A DNA stretch of 64,000 nucleotides from Volvox africanus (lineage: Eukaryota > Chlorophyta > Chlorophyceae > Chlamydomonadales > Volvocaceae): contig BSDZ01000116.1 in NCBI GenBank assembly GCA_030268105.1, positions 1,302,001-1,366,000 on the forward strand, read 5' to 3'. Each line of letters starts with the position of its first letter. Positions within the stretch are counted from its first letter, which is position 1. Positions 1 to 10,194 of this stretch are shown here, piece after piece. A program made the position numbers and the translations under genes. Below the pieces are notes generated by a model. That model saw only the letters and a program-made list of their open reading frames with translations, did no database searches and had not been told where the DNA came from.

Positions 1-2
1 TC

Positions 3-273
3 GTGCAAAGGTGCAGTTTATGTCAGTGCAATAAAGCACTATCCGGTAAGGGCCAGGGTTTATAACAACCTTTACCAATACCAGATGCCCCTTGGGAAAG
101 TGTTTCAATGGACTTTGTAGTCGCGCTGCCCAAAACTGAGGGGGGATACGACTCGGTGTTCGTTATGGTCGATCGTTTGACCAAGATGGTTCACTTAGCC
201 CCCTGCACATCGTCTTGCACCGCTGAGCAAACAGCACGATTATTTTTTGATAATGTGGTCCGATTGCATGGCA
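3..273 (+). pseudogene. Ty3/gypsy integrase fragment, broken
   Basis: The frame carries a CxxC pair (residues RCSLCQCNKAL), a linker ending in PDAPWESVSMDF, and the start of an integrase core with the first catalytic-type Asp in SMDFVVALP, followed by VDRLTKMVHLAP. This is the usual order of zinc-binding region then rve core in Ty3/gypsy integrases. A TAA at 63-65 interrupts the frame just before QPLP. The core stops after VVRLHG near 270, where the palindromic element begins, so the second Asp and the Glu are missing. The window edge cuts the 5' side. It cannot encode active integrase. The strand is opposite to the gag and pol piece at 1981-3655, so the two belong either to different copies or to one rearranged copy. 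Confidence 0.8.
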
Positions 274-1980
274 GTTCCTCCTTCAATCATGCACTGAATC
301 TGCACGTCTGAGTGTTAGCTACACGTGCATGGTGCTTATGAACAGCAAGACACTTCAGTGCGAGCAACATGTCAGCGGAAGACTTAGAGATAAGGAAAGA
401 TTCAACTTACAATGATCTTCAGTTGCAAATTAGAAGTCTGCCGTCAGACCCCGCGGGCAATGTTCATCATCCGGCTGAAGATGCTATGCTAGAATAGCTC
501 AGGCCGAATATAAATGCATAAAACGTATGTATACGAATTAGATTGAGTTAAGTACTCGGGTACTTAATCCAAAGTAGCGTCGAGCCGACTTCAGTCCCTA
601 GGCGGCTGTCCTCGCACCTATCACGTCGCGATACCCATGTGCAGTACGGGTCTCACTGGATTCCGATCTCAAGTGTGAGTACCTTCGTAGCACTGTCCTG
701 AATACCGCGTAAACCGTGATATTAATGAATGCAGCGCATGCAATATGCGAAGGTCCGAATACCGATATTCGGTTGCCGACCCAACCATCGCGATCGTCGC
801 ATTCTCGCATACGCGCATGGTTTATGACGCAGATGAGGTAATAGTATTCAAAGCATTATTACGTGGAATATTATACCAATGGATAGATCGCGCATTAGAA
901 ATCAGCCTCGAGTCAAACATGTTGACCGACAGCGTGATGTCGTAGATGATAATGCGACATGCCTGATTAGCTAGATATACTCGAATATATCCTGCTAATA
1001 TGATTATGTCATGCTTCATAATGCTCGAATGTATTGCGGCCTACTTTGGTGTGAACGGTGATCGAACCAGCGTACAACTGTTGTACGCTGGTTCGATCAC
1101 CGTTCACACCAAAGTAGTTCACTTCGGTACAAGTGGGGATTGAACCGGCATACAACAGTTGCACGCTGGTTCGATCACCGTTCACACCAAAGTAGGCCAC
1201 AATACATTCAAGCATTATGAAGCATGATATAATCATATTAGCATGATATACACGAGTATATCTAGTTAATCAGGCATGTCACATTATCATCTACGACATC
1301 ACGCTGTCGGTCAACATGTTTGACTCAAGGCTGATATTAATGTGCGACCTATCTATTGGCATAATATCTCACGTAATAATACTTTAAATATTACCTTTAT
1401 TATTACCTAATCCATGTCATAAACCATACGCGTATGCAAGAATGTGACGATCGCGATGGTTGGGTCGGCAACCGAATATCAATATTCGGACCTTCGCATA
1501 TTGCATGCGTTGCATCCATTAATATCACGGATTACGCGATATTCAGGACAGTGCTACGAAGGTACTCACACTTGAGATCGAAATCCAGTGAGACCTGTAC
1601 TGCACATCGGTATCACGACGTGATAGGTGAGAGGACGGCCGCCTAAGAGACGGAAGTCGGCTCAATGCTACTTTGGAATAAGTACTCACGTACTTAACTC
1701 AGTCTAATTCCCATATATACGTTTTACTCATTTATTATCGGCCAGAGCTATTCCAGCATATCATTTCCAGCCGGATGATGAACATTGCCCACGGGGTCTG
1801 ACGGCAGACTTCTAATTTGCAACTGAAGATCATTGTAAGTTGAATCTTTCCTTGTCCATAAGTCTTCCACTGTCACGTTGCTTGCACTGAAGTGTCTTGC
1901 TGTTCGTAAGCACCATGCACGTGTAGCTAACACTCAGACGTGCAGATTCAGTGCATGATTGAAGAAGGAAGGATACAACA
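274..1980. mobile_element. 1.7-kb palindromic (foldback) element
   Basis: About 274-1080 reads as the reverse complement of about 1085-1980. For example 598-810 and 1434-1646 are the same sequence in opposite directions, and the outer edges both carry the CAATCATGCACTGAATC / GATTCAGTGCATGATTG pair. The arms differ at many scattered bases, and the centre holds extra inverted copies of a GGTTCGATCACCG-type segment (1050-1190). The right edge ends in GGAAGGATACAACA, the same terminal sequence as the element at 4131-5035; the left edge is truncated or diverged. It sits exactly where the integrase piece stops and the pol piece begins. No transposase frame is present. I read it as two head-to-head copies of a non-autonomous inverted-repeat element. 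Confidence 0.75.
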
Positions 1981-2481
1981 ATCCACACCATTGAACAGAA
2001 CAGTGACCGACTCGAATCGGAGAACACATTGCATACCTTCCAGCAACGACGCAGCCTTGCGTTGACTGTAAGAGGGAATTAGTATGCAAACTGCAGTGTC
2101 CGGATTTTGACGATGATACCTCTTATACCGGGTGAGCTGTTCGCACAACTCACGGAAAGACGAAGGGATAAACAGCATGACGCGGCCGGACAAGTCGAGA
2201 GAAGAAAGAGGACAGCGCGGTGCAAACAAATTACACAGCGAGTCAAAATGATTTAGTCCCGTGCGACCGTCAAGCGAAAAACGTTGCCCGATAGCGCGGT
2301 CAATTTGTCCAAAAATAGAAGGTAAAAGAGCCTTTACAGCTGGTCGACAGCCAGCGGCCACGTGCACTTTCTTCAATCCCAGGAGGAGTCCCTTCCTCCG
2401 CATCCCGGGCAACTTCCTAAGTCGTCTTGGGTACGAAAGGTGGTAACAGAGGACACTCACGAGTGGGATGCTCTCCTGCAC
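1981..2481 (-). pseudogene. N-terminal pol fragment of a Ty3/gypsy-like element
   Basis: A minus-strand frame overlaps the end of gag by 65 bp in another frame and runs until the palindromic element cuts it at 1980. It holds RFSLDGRTGLNHFDSLCN, then DLSGRVMLFIPSSFRELCEQL, then a short strand DTAVCILIP. The spacing recalls a DNA adenine methyltransferase-like domain seen at the start of pol in some algal retroelements, where an NPPF-type motif would stand in place of IPSSF. That assignment is an inference from memory, and the catalytic motif is not intact here. No protease or reverse transcriptase remains. The shifted frame suggests that the intact element made pol by frameshifting. Confidence 0.5.
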
Positions 2482-3655
2482 ACCTCAGGCAGAGATTAGC
2501 AAACTTCCGACGATCAAACTCTGAACGTCGGCACTCCCACTTCTGCATATACGGATCTTCTGTCCGGGGCTTCTTTGTACTAGAAGCAGCGTTCTGCATT
2601 GCAGCTACAGTTAGCATACTCCCTCTTCTTTTTCCTTTCATATGGCCCGAGCTCGGCCCAGCTCCCGCGGACCCACGATTGCTTGGGCTTTGGCGTCCGC
2701 GCACGTCATACCGTCTTTCCTTTCGAACGGTAGTCGCAGCCACCGCAGGGTGTTGGCGATCAGGACCCTGGTCCTTCAGTGTCGACTCCGAAGGTAGTTC
2801 CTGCGATCGCATCACGTGGACGCGAGGGTGAATTTGTTTAGCATCCCGGCCAGCCAAATTTCGAACCTCCGCACCTCTAGCGAAAGTTACCAAGGCGTCG
2901 TAAGATTGGAACGGAATTCCATTAAGATCGGTGGCGCACCATCGTGCAAGGGATTCGGTAAGACCGCAATGAAACCAGAAGATGCGATCCTCCTCAGGAA
3001 AGTTAACGATAGGAGTTATCAGTGCCTCAAAACGTGACTGATAAGCAGGAACAGTCTTGTGTGGACGCATATGATACGTGCCTTGTGCCAGCGTCTTACG
3101 AGCCTCGTTACTACACGAGCAAACTTCGGTAGCAAAATGAGCGAGGAGAGCATCGATCAGGTTATCAAACGTATACTTAACTCTAGCTGTTGTCCACTTG
3201 TCATACCAATCCTTTGCAGCACCCTCAAGGGTATTCCCAACAAACAGGCATTTAATGGAATCGCATCCCCCGCCGTGCACCGCTTGTAAATATTGTCTAG
3301 CGTCACGAACGTAGGCTCGTGTCCTATCCGCGACACTATGTCCTGAATTCTTTGCCTTTTCGTCAGCGGAGATATTAAGCTTAGGCACGGGGATGGTCAA
3401 CTTCATTACCTCCGGTATTCTGACGGGTTCTTGAACCGCAGGTGTTACCGGAGCCCGTTGCGCTCCAGCTTCTTCACTCGTTGTAGCCGCTGCCGACAGT
3501 GGTACAATTAAGTGTGATGGAGTCTGAAGGACAATGGGATCTGACATAATACGAGTTCCAACAGTATCGGGATCAACGAAAGCGGTTCTAGCGGCAAGAC
3601 TGCCATTGGGCTGGCTTGCTGTGCCCAGATAAGAACTATCTTCGCGCCCCGACAT
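2417..3655 (-). CDS. Ty3/gypsy-like gag protein
   Basis: An intact 412-codon frame starts at an ATG (MSGREDSSYLG). Residues about 110-280 form a helical retrotransposon-gag region with the signature LFVGNTLEGAAKDWYDKW and a later stretch TVPAYQSRFEALI, the part that assembles capsids in this family. Near the C-terminus a zinc knuckle CLRCAGEHPTREC has spacing C-x2-C-x3-H-x4-C, one residue shorter than the classical CCHC. The end overlaps the pol fragment in a different frame. The gene has kept its frame although pol is truncated and a second element sits just upstream at 4131, so the copy cannot transpose by itself. Confidence 0.8.
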   Translation of the reverse strand: MSGREDSSYLGTASQPNGSLAARTAFVDPDTVGTRIMSDPIVLQTPSHLIVPLSAAATTSEEAGAQRAPVTPAVQEPVRIPEVMKLTIPVPKLNISADEKAKNSGHSVADRTRAYVRDARQYLQAVHGGGCDSIKCLFVGNTLEGAAKDWYDKWTTARVKYTFDNLIDALLAHFATEVCSCSNEARKTLAQGTYHMRPHKTVPAYQSRFEALITPIVNFPEEDRIFWFHCGLTESLARWCATDLNGIPFQSYDALVTFARGAEVRNLAGRDAKQIHPRVHVMRSQELPSESTLKDQGPDRQHPAVAATTVRKERRYDVRGRQSPSNRGSAGAGPSSGHMKGKRRGSMLTVAAMQNAASSTKKPRTEDPYMQKWECRRSEFDRRKFANLCLRCAGEHPTRECPLLPPFVPKTT

Positions 3656-4130
3656 GGAACACGAACTTATGGTTTTGGATAGGAATTTACTAAAAGACTT
3701 GTGAACAAGTTAACACAAGAGGAATTTTCGACTACTCGCATACTGACAGTACTCCCGAGTAGACCAATGTGGAAAGCGATGTAATCCGTAAGGCCGTCTT
3801 TTATCTCAGTAGTTCGCTGAATTAGGGCCTTGACTTGTTCCGGATTTAGGTATTGTCCAGCCAACACCGCGTTTAGTGTTGACATACGTTCACCTGCGAC
3901 TCACAGTGCAGTCTCACAACGAGAATACAGTAGCTAGTTGTAAGCAAATGTCTTTGATTACAAACCGGAAGCGGCGGCGTCCAGAACGGCGCGGCCAAGA
4001 TCCTCAGCGAAGGTGTCTAAAGGGCTGCGGTGATTGTCGTCGTCGCTCGCCATCGCGAGAACCTACTTCCGATGAAGGGCAACGAGGAAGTCGTGACTTT
4101 ACCCGTCTCGATACCAAATTTGTTGTATCC
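3656..4130. other. leader of the gypsy relic, no gene seen
   Basis: This is the stretch upstream of the minus-strand gag start. A 72-codon minus-strand frame (3885-3667) is present but shows no domain. I could not delimit a long terminal repeat or a primer-binding site. The right side is interrupted by the inverted-repeat element at 4131. Confidence 0.4.
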
Positions 4131-4361
4131 TTCCTTTTTCAATCATGCACTGAATTTGCACGTCTGGATGTTAGCTACATGTGCACCGTGCTTACGAACA
4201 GCAAGGCGATTCAGTGCAAGTAAAGTGACAGCGGAAGACTCAGCAACAAGGAAAGATCCAACTTACAATAGTCTTCAATTACAGATTGGTAGTCGGCCGT
4301 CAGACCCTGTGGGCAATGTTCATCATCCGGCTGGAGATGGTATGCTAGAATAGCTCAGGCC

Positions 4362-4408
<47 letters not shown>

Positions 4409-5035
4409 AAACGTATGTATGAGAATTATATCGAGTTCAGTACATGGGTACTTAATCCAAAGTAGCGTCGAGCCGACTTCGGTCTCTAGGCAGCTGTCCT
4501 CGCACCTATCACGTCACGATACCGATGTGCAGTACGGGTCTCACTGGATTCCGATCTCAAGTGTGAGTACCTTCTTAGCACTGCTCTGAATATCGCGTAA
4601 TCCGTGATATTAATGGATGCAATGCATGCAATATGCGAAGGTCCGAATATCGATATTTGGTTGCCGACCCAACCATCACGATCTTCGCATTCTTGTATAC
4701 GCGTATGGTTTATGACACAGATGAGGTAATAATATTTAAAGTATTATTACGTGATATAAAATGCCAATGGATAGATCGCGCATTAATTATCAGCCTTGAG
4801 TCAAACATGTTGACCGACAGCGCGATGTCGTAGATGATAATGCGACATGCCTGATTAGCTAGATATACTCGAGTATATCATACTAATACAATTATACCAT
4901 GCTCCATAGTGCTCGAATGTATTGCAGCCTACTTCGGTGTAAACGGTGATCGAACTGGCGTACAACACGATGCACGCATAGCTAACACCCAGACGTGCAG
5001 ATTCAGTGCATGATTGAAGAAGGAAGGATACAACA
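4131..5035. mobile_element. 0.9-kb element with ~70-bp terminal inverted repeats
   Basis: The left end begins TGTTGTATCCTTCCTT and the right end is its reverse complement (AAGGAAGGATACAACA). Similarity between the two ends continues for about 70 bp through TGCACTGAAT and TGCACGTCTGG. The interior (4430-4960) is the same sequence as each arm of the palindrome at 274-1980, with scattered differences. There is no transposase frame, so it is a MITE-like non-autonomous DNA element. No target duplication is obvious. An AT-dinucleotide run lies inside. Confidence 0.7.
4364..4405. repeat. (AT)n microsatellite inside the inverted-repeat element
   Basis: An uninterrupted alternating AT run of about 42 bp. 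The equivalent place in the palindrome arms (near 510 and 1715) has only a few AT steps, so the expansion happened after the copies separated. Confidence 0.95.
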
Positions 5036-5348
5036 GCAGGCAGGCTGGCTCGATATGTATACAACATCCTGAATGTAACAGACTACCTGGCTACTTGGGC
5101 GGGAAGCGACTAAGCCCGTATGTCATGAAGGTGTTGAGCCCGTTGCCTTCCCGCCCTGGGGGATGAATAGTCGCTTGCAGTACGACAAGCCGCAGATTGT
5201 AGGAGTGTTGTACACTCAGATTTCAGGCTCCAACTATAGAGAATTCATCTAGATTAATATTGATAGAGATCTGGCTGTATATGCACATCCATGTACGGGA
5301 TATTACAGCCTCAGTAACCATGTACTGTATGTACATACTATCATATTT

Positions 5349-5445
5349 ATGGGTGTTACACTGTGGGCGACTCGCCCTTCAAAGACGAGCACCGGGGGTC
5401 CTGACCGGACCGAGCCACAGCGCAGGGGAGGAACACGTGGCTTTG
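5349..5445 (+). repeat. 97-bp dispersed repeat, copy 1
   Basis: From GGGTGTTACACTGTGGG to GGAACACGTGGCTTTG this segment matches 30810-30905 almost base for base, with a handful of substitutions. Here the sequence goes on into C-rich DNA without an obvious boundary, whereas the other copy is cleanly flanked by a short direct repeat. It may be part of a longer unit reaching about 6342, since ATATTTAT occurs on both sides, but that AT-rich match could be chance. Confidence 0.75.
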
Positions 5446-7529
5446 TCTGTCTGTCCTGCCACGTGCTACCCCTCTCACTAGGGCCAGCAAGCCCTCACAG
5501 GCTCTCGCCTGGCCACTCACAGAGCACTCAGGGCCACCAAGAAACCACAGAAAGGCCCAACAGAAAACGGGGGACCCCTAGCTGCTCAAAGGACGGGGAA
5601 ACCTCTCCTCTAACCCGAAACTGACCTGGCAAGAGCCTGACAGACACACACAGATCCCCTCAGAGGAGAAACACCAGCAGGAAAGCACACCCTTACACAG
5701 CCAAGCCGGAAGAACCCAACAAGAGGCGGAGGGGGGGATGACAAGCCAAACTGGCGCCCCCCTAGAAAGCCTTCCGGCCCCACCCAAAGCTGGCCCCGCA
5801 GACACCTGAACTGCACAAAAAGGAAAGACCTCTCTCGCTGACCCCCCCTAAAACCCTAAGGACCCGAAGCCTGGACACAGGAACCTCTAGCCACGAAACC
5901 CTCCACCCTCTCCCTTCCCCTCCTCGAGAACTAGACCGCCCTCTCCTTGTCTCTACCTCCCTCACTCTCCCCCTTTCCTCCCACAGAACCTCCTCCTCAA
6001 AACTCCTGCCCTAAAGCCCCTGCTCTGTTCTTGCTGCTCCATGGTCGGTGATGTCAACCGGATCTGCACACCGCATTTGCGTGCCAACTATGGCTAGGAT
6101 GGGATGTTGTGGTCCCACTTGATCCCAGCCATAGTGAGGTATTCCCAACGCTGCAAAAGAATGCAAGCGTGCCCAAAAGTCTGCAACTGTACGGGCCCGT
6201 GCACGGTCCAGGGGTGAGGCTGCTGTTTGTGTTGGAGTGTCCATTGCTGGCTGTGGTCATATTGTATGGAATGTAACGTGTACAGTTAGTAAGGGATATA
6301 AATGTACCGCTGTACGGTAAGTGCCTTTGTGAGTATTAAAATATAAATATTTATATAGTCTGTTACACCGAAATGCTTACCCCTAGACCTACACATCCTG
6401 TTATTCTAGTAACTTGAGATCACCTACACTGTGTTGATGGGTGACAGACCCATGCATGACATACGGAAACCCACAGTTGCAAGATGGGGAAGGGGAGGGA
6501 TGAAACAACAGGCCCATGTGTCACAGCACCCCAGGGATGTCGCACGCACAAATGCTGAAGTCAACCCGCAGGCGCGGGTTGTGTTGACTTGGGAGGGCGT
6601 CTTGGGGCTCGAGCGACTTGGAAAGCTCGAACAAAAAGGTCTCGGATCTTCAAGGTCTCGATCCAGTGTAACAGAGGGGTCGCCTGGCTGTTAGGTGTAG
6701 CTTTAATGGCGAGCTCCGAGCCATGGTGCTGTAGGGCACGAGGTGTAAGGGTGACTCCGTATAGATTACATTATAGTAGTATCTCATAATAGAAGAAGAA
6801 TGTAATTGGAAGTTTCTGTCTCAACTATCCGGGCGCCTTAAATAGCGCTGCCTGGCACCTAAGGGGGCCTTACGTCTATTCAAAACTGGCGCGCATTCTA
6901 CAACTGACACCGTTGTACGAATGCTCGCATGTAAGTAGTTCCATGCAACTCATCCAAGTTCTATGCGTTAGATTTATTATAACTAATCTATTATTACGCA
7001 ATTAAGTTATTGTCATAAAAAACAAAATTACGACAAGTCAGTTTCAATGGCGCTTCTGCGCCATTCTCCCTGTTACACCATGTATGCATTGATAGTTTGG
7101 GAGCAGGTTTCGTGTGTTTATATGTGCGCTATTAAGAAACATCATGTATACCATCTTCAAGTATCATTCCTGGATCCTGCTATGCATGATTAAGTCAAAA
7201 TTTCCATGACATGTAGGTCTGAATTTGTAGGTTACCTTATGCCGTACGACTCAGCAGGTGCCTTATGCTGTACGACTTATGGTGCATCTGGTCATTGTCG
7301 ATTGCTGGAATTTGTTTCTGCACCTAGTGGGCTGCAAGGACAGGAAGCCAGCCAAGGGCATGAATGTGACGTCCCTCCTACAGCCACGCCTATGCGTGCC
7401 AAGGGACTGCCAACACCTAACTGTGCCCTCCAAAAACACATTCATGCGTATGAATAGATGTGCGTTTGTGCCACTCCTCACTTGCAGTGTTCCGATACCT
7501 CTTGAGCACCTGCTGTAGTTATTGTACAA
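5446..7529. other. no gene identified
   Basis: 5446-6000 is C/A-rich without a convincing frame. A 77-codon minus-strand frame at 6244-6011 (starting MDTPTQTAASPLDRARAR) has protein-like composition but no family I recognise. A short perfect-arm hairpin occurs at 6557-6592. The rest is AT-rich and looks non-coding. Confidence 0.4.
6557..6592. repeat. short hairpin
   Basis: AAGTCAACCCGC is followed by a 4-base loop and GCGGGTTGTGTTGACTT, giving a 12-bp stem with a small bulge. No promoter or termination signal is visible beside it. Confidence 0.5.
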
Positions 7530-7597
7530 TGTGTAGTAGTTGGGTAGTGCCGCAAAGGCCTCTCGAGATGAGATGCTGAGAAGGTGCTTCTGCACCT
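7530..7597 (+). ncRNA. tRNA-like/SINE-like unit ending in hairpin and T-run
   Basis: The unit shares GCCGCAAAGGCCTCTCGA and a following AAGGTGCTTSTGCACC hairpin with 37245-37302. An upstream TAGTAGTTGGGTAG resembles a tRNA D-arm / A-box. In this copy the hairpin is directly followed by TTTTT, the RNA polymerase III stop signal. No full cloverleaf can be drawn and no clear B-box is seen. A small Pol III RNA or a tRNA-derived SINE head would both fit; the call is inferred from sequence alone. Confidence 0.35.
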
Positions 7598-8128
7598 TTT
7601 TATCGTGTTGGTGTGTGCCGTACATGTACGACTACTATATTACATGTACAATCTCGAGGATGCGTGAGTATTGCCGCATTTGAGAGCAATAGGTTAGTGG
7701 GCAACAAACAATAACTGGGGCCGCCATAGGGTGCGTGTCCCTCTATCTTGTTGACAGCATGCATGGTGAGAGAGAAGATGAGAGAGAACATCCAGGGCTT
7801 TGCCGATCCATTGGGTTAGTGGTTAGTTGTTCTCAATCTTATGTTAGTCGTTAGTGGGCCTCTATATCATTTTATGTATTTCATCTCTAAAATATAAATG
7901 GGCAGTTTTTACATATGCATCCCTATCAACGACCTACTAACTTTCTGGTGTCAAACAGCGGCGCTAACCAGCTGCTGACCCCCTGTTATGCCATGTCGAC
8001 AACTTGTATACCCCCTGTGAGGTGGTAGGGTAGTGCTTGATTGACCACACCGACAGGGTGCCTGGACCTTATTAACAGGCGGTCTGTACGTACTCGGTGC
8101 TTCATCATTCTCAACTGATGTTCATCAC

Positions 8129-8214
8129 CTGGTCCGTCCGTCAGCTGGTCCGTCCGTCCGTCCGTCAGCTGGTCCGTCCGTCCGTCCGCTGGTCCGTCCG
8201 TCCGTCCGTCAGCT
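8129..8214. repeat. (GTCC)n tandem repeat with CAGCTG spacers
   Basis: Runs of GTCC are broken by CAGCTG or GCTG at irregular intervals. It lies just left of the large hairpin at 8389. Confidence 0.9.
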
Positions 8215-8388
8215 TGAATCTATCAGCACCCAGCCATCGCATGCAGCGGGGAATCATCATCGTCCATGTTTCCATCGTTCATTGCATGCAACCAAGCTGC
8301 TTCCTCCTGCTAGCTGTCAACGAATAATCGGAGTATAGTCCTTCAGACGTCCCATATAGAGTGTAGTATGTCGTTCGCTGCACATGAC

Positions 8389-8832
8389 AGCATGCCATGC
8401 ACCGCTGACGGCGTGACGATTCTGGCGAAAGAGCGGTTAGGAAACGACAGTTGCGACAGCTGCTGATTCGCGTGAATGACAGTTGGCCGTTGCTGGATCC
8501 ACCAGCGGTACGTTTCGGTGATCTCTTGCTGATACTTAAGGCTAACGCATCCAACGGGAAGCATTGCGCCTGGTCGATATAGATTGTTCGGATTTGAGCT
8601 ATTGTAACGATATTGTACAGACTCTTACAGTGGCTCACATTCTGAATACCAATCTATATCGACCAGCGGGAAGCGTTCGCCTTAAGTATCAGCAAGAGAT
8701 CACCGAAACGTACCGCTGGTGGATCCAGCAACGGCCAACTGTCATTCACGCGAATCAGCAGCTGTCGCAACTGTCGTTTCCTAACCGCTCTTTCGCCAGA
8801 ATCGTCACGCCGTCAGCGGTGCATGGCATGCT
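8389..8832. repeat. large inverted repeat (hairpin) with 65-nt loop
   Basis: The left arm 8389-8585 is the reverse complement of the right arm 8651-8832. Pairing is perfect or nearly so over the outer 150 bp; the left arm carries an extra piece near 8545-8570. The loop is 8586-8650. Read outward, both arms carry the same open frame containing YQQEITETYRWWIQQRP and continuing to SAVHGML, on the minus strand in the left arm and on the plus strand in the right. I recognise no family for this peptide. The near-identity of the arms implies a recent inversion-duplication or gene conversion, and a transcript would form long double-stranded RNA. Confidence 0.85.
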
Positions 8833-9048
8833 GGGGTATCTACGGGAAGTGTACAGGATTGGTCATCATCCGTGTATGGTCATCATCATCTTCCGATTGG
8901 GCCTTTGTAGGCGGACACAACAGAGATACAACATAGAGCTGCCCCATGCACGCACGTTGGATGCACGTTGGATCATGCATGTACCTGTTAAGCACGCACG
9001 TTGAGCATGAGCATGCACGTTGGATCCTGCTGCGTCAAGTACCAGCCG

Positions 9049-9136
9049 CCCTTGATCTCGCCGTGCCCTTCATAGTACAAGCCCTTGATCTCGCCGTGCC
9101 CTTCATAGTACAAGCCCTTAACCTCGCTGTGCCCTT
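9049..9136. repeat. 33-bp minisatellite, 2.7 copies
   Basis: The unit begins CCCTTGATCTCGCCGTGCCC and ends CATAGTACAAG. Two copies are identical, and the third is partial and diverged. The unit length is a multiple of three and frames stay open across it, but no larger gene is apparent. Confidence 0.9.
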
Positions 9137-9883
9137 CCGGTCGTTCTCCACCCAGCCTCCACCAATCACAGCTAGCAGCGCACTGCGATGCTCAGGGATG
9201 CGCGTTGGCTCCCGTTTACTTGTATGTATCATCATGCATGGTGTTCCTGAGCGAGGGCGATCCTGCCACACATGCAGAAGGGGACAATGTACGTGCGTCA
9301 ATAGAATACTTACGTATTGTTTATTTGTACTTAGTGTTTACTGGGATCATCCGTACATGGGCATGTGATTCACTAATTATTGGCAGGCAAGCGAGTTTAT
9401 TTGTGCGTGAATAATTTTCCGGACGAATGAGCTAAAATAAATGCTACTTATAACGGTTGAGCTCCACCACTCATCAAGATGGCGGTCTATTCGCCCCGCC
9501 AAGCGCGAAATGACGCTGCAGCAAGTATGTACGGCAGGCGTATAAAGTTTGAACTTCATCGTTCAGCAGGTGAGCGCCATGTGAGGTTATAGGAAGCGCT
9601 GCATGCGTGCAGCAGCAGCAGCAGCAGTAGCAGCAACAGCGCTGCGAAATTGCGGCAACAAAGCCCTGGTAACAGCCCTGGGGCCCTGGATGAAAGGCAC
9701 AATTTCAGTTCCGCGAAGGTTGCGCTGTGTCGTGGGAAGCAAACAAGCAAGTGTCAGCAGCAGCTGTATAAGGTATGAAGCAGTTAACACTAGAAACCCC
9801 CGTAATTGTAGAGCATGTATGTTTCGGTAGCGTTGACCGTACGCAAGTCGTCTGCATATCGTGTCCACGTTAACCCGCCGAGT

Positions 9884-10081
9884 TTACGGCAGCAGTCCGG
9901 CAACCATATGGCTTGAGGCCCTGTCAATTTCCTCAGTGTCGCAGTCACAACATACAATAACATTACTGTTTTCTAAACGATTGCGAGATTCCTTCTTGAA
10001 CAATCTGACAGTTGGTAGGCTTCCGCCTGGAAACACCTTTGCTTGCATTGCTATGAACTCGGCAATGACAAATATAAACAA
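9884..10081 (-). CDS. possible small ORF head-to-head with CK2 alpha
   Basis: A 65-codon minus-strand frame includes FPGGSLPTVRLFKKESRN and VIVCCDCDTEEIDR, with protein-like rather than repeat-like composition. Its start lies about 113 bp from the CK2 alpha start on the other strand, so the two could share a promoter region. I recognise no domain, and the minus-strand frame at 9868-9587 could be a continuation or unrelated. It may be spurious. Confidence 0.2.
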   Translation of the reverse strand: MFIFVIAEFIAMQAKVFPGGSLPTVRLFKKESRNRLENSNVIVCCDCDTEEIDRASSHMVAGLLP

Positions 10082-10194
10082 AACGTAAAACTATTAACTA
10101 TTTTCAACAAGGATACTGAGGAGAGCTTAGCGTGGGGCTTACAATTGCTGCGCAGCCCGCAAGGTGGTGCGGGCTGCGAGGTTAGGTTTAGCCA

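Noticed and set aside
1040..1195. Possible tRNA gene from GGTTCGATC motifs in the palindrome centre
   Set aside because: A B-box-like motif is present several times, but no acceptor, D or anticodon stems can be formed around it.
9603..9868. Ala-rich frames on both strands near 9.6-9.9 kb
   Set aside because: Driven by a CAG trinucleotide run; no conserved motif.
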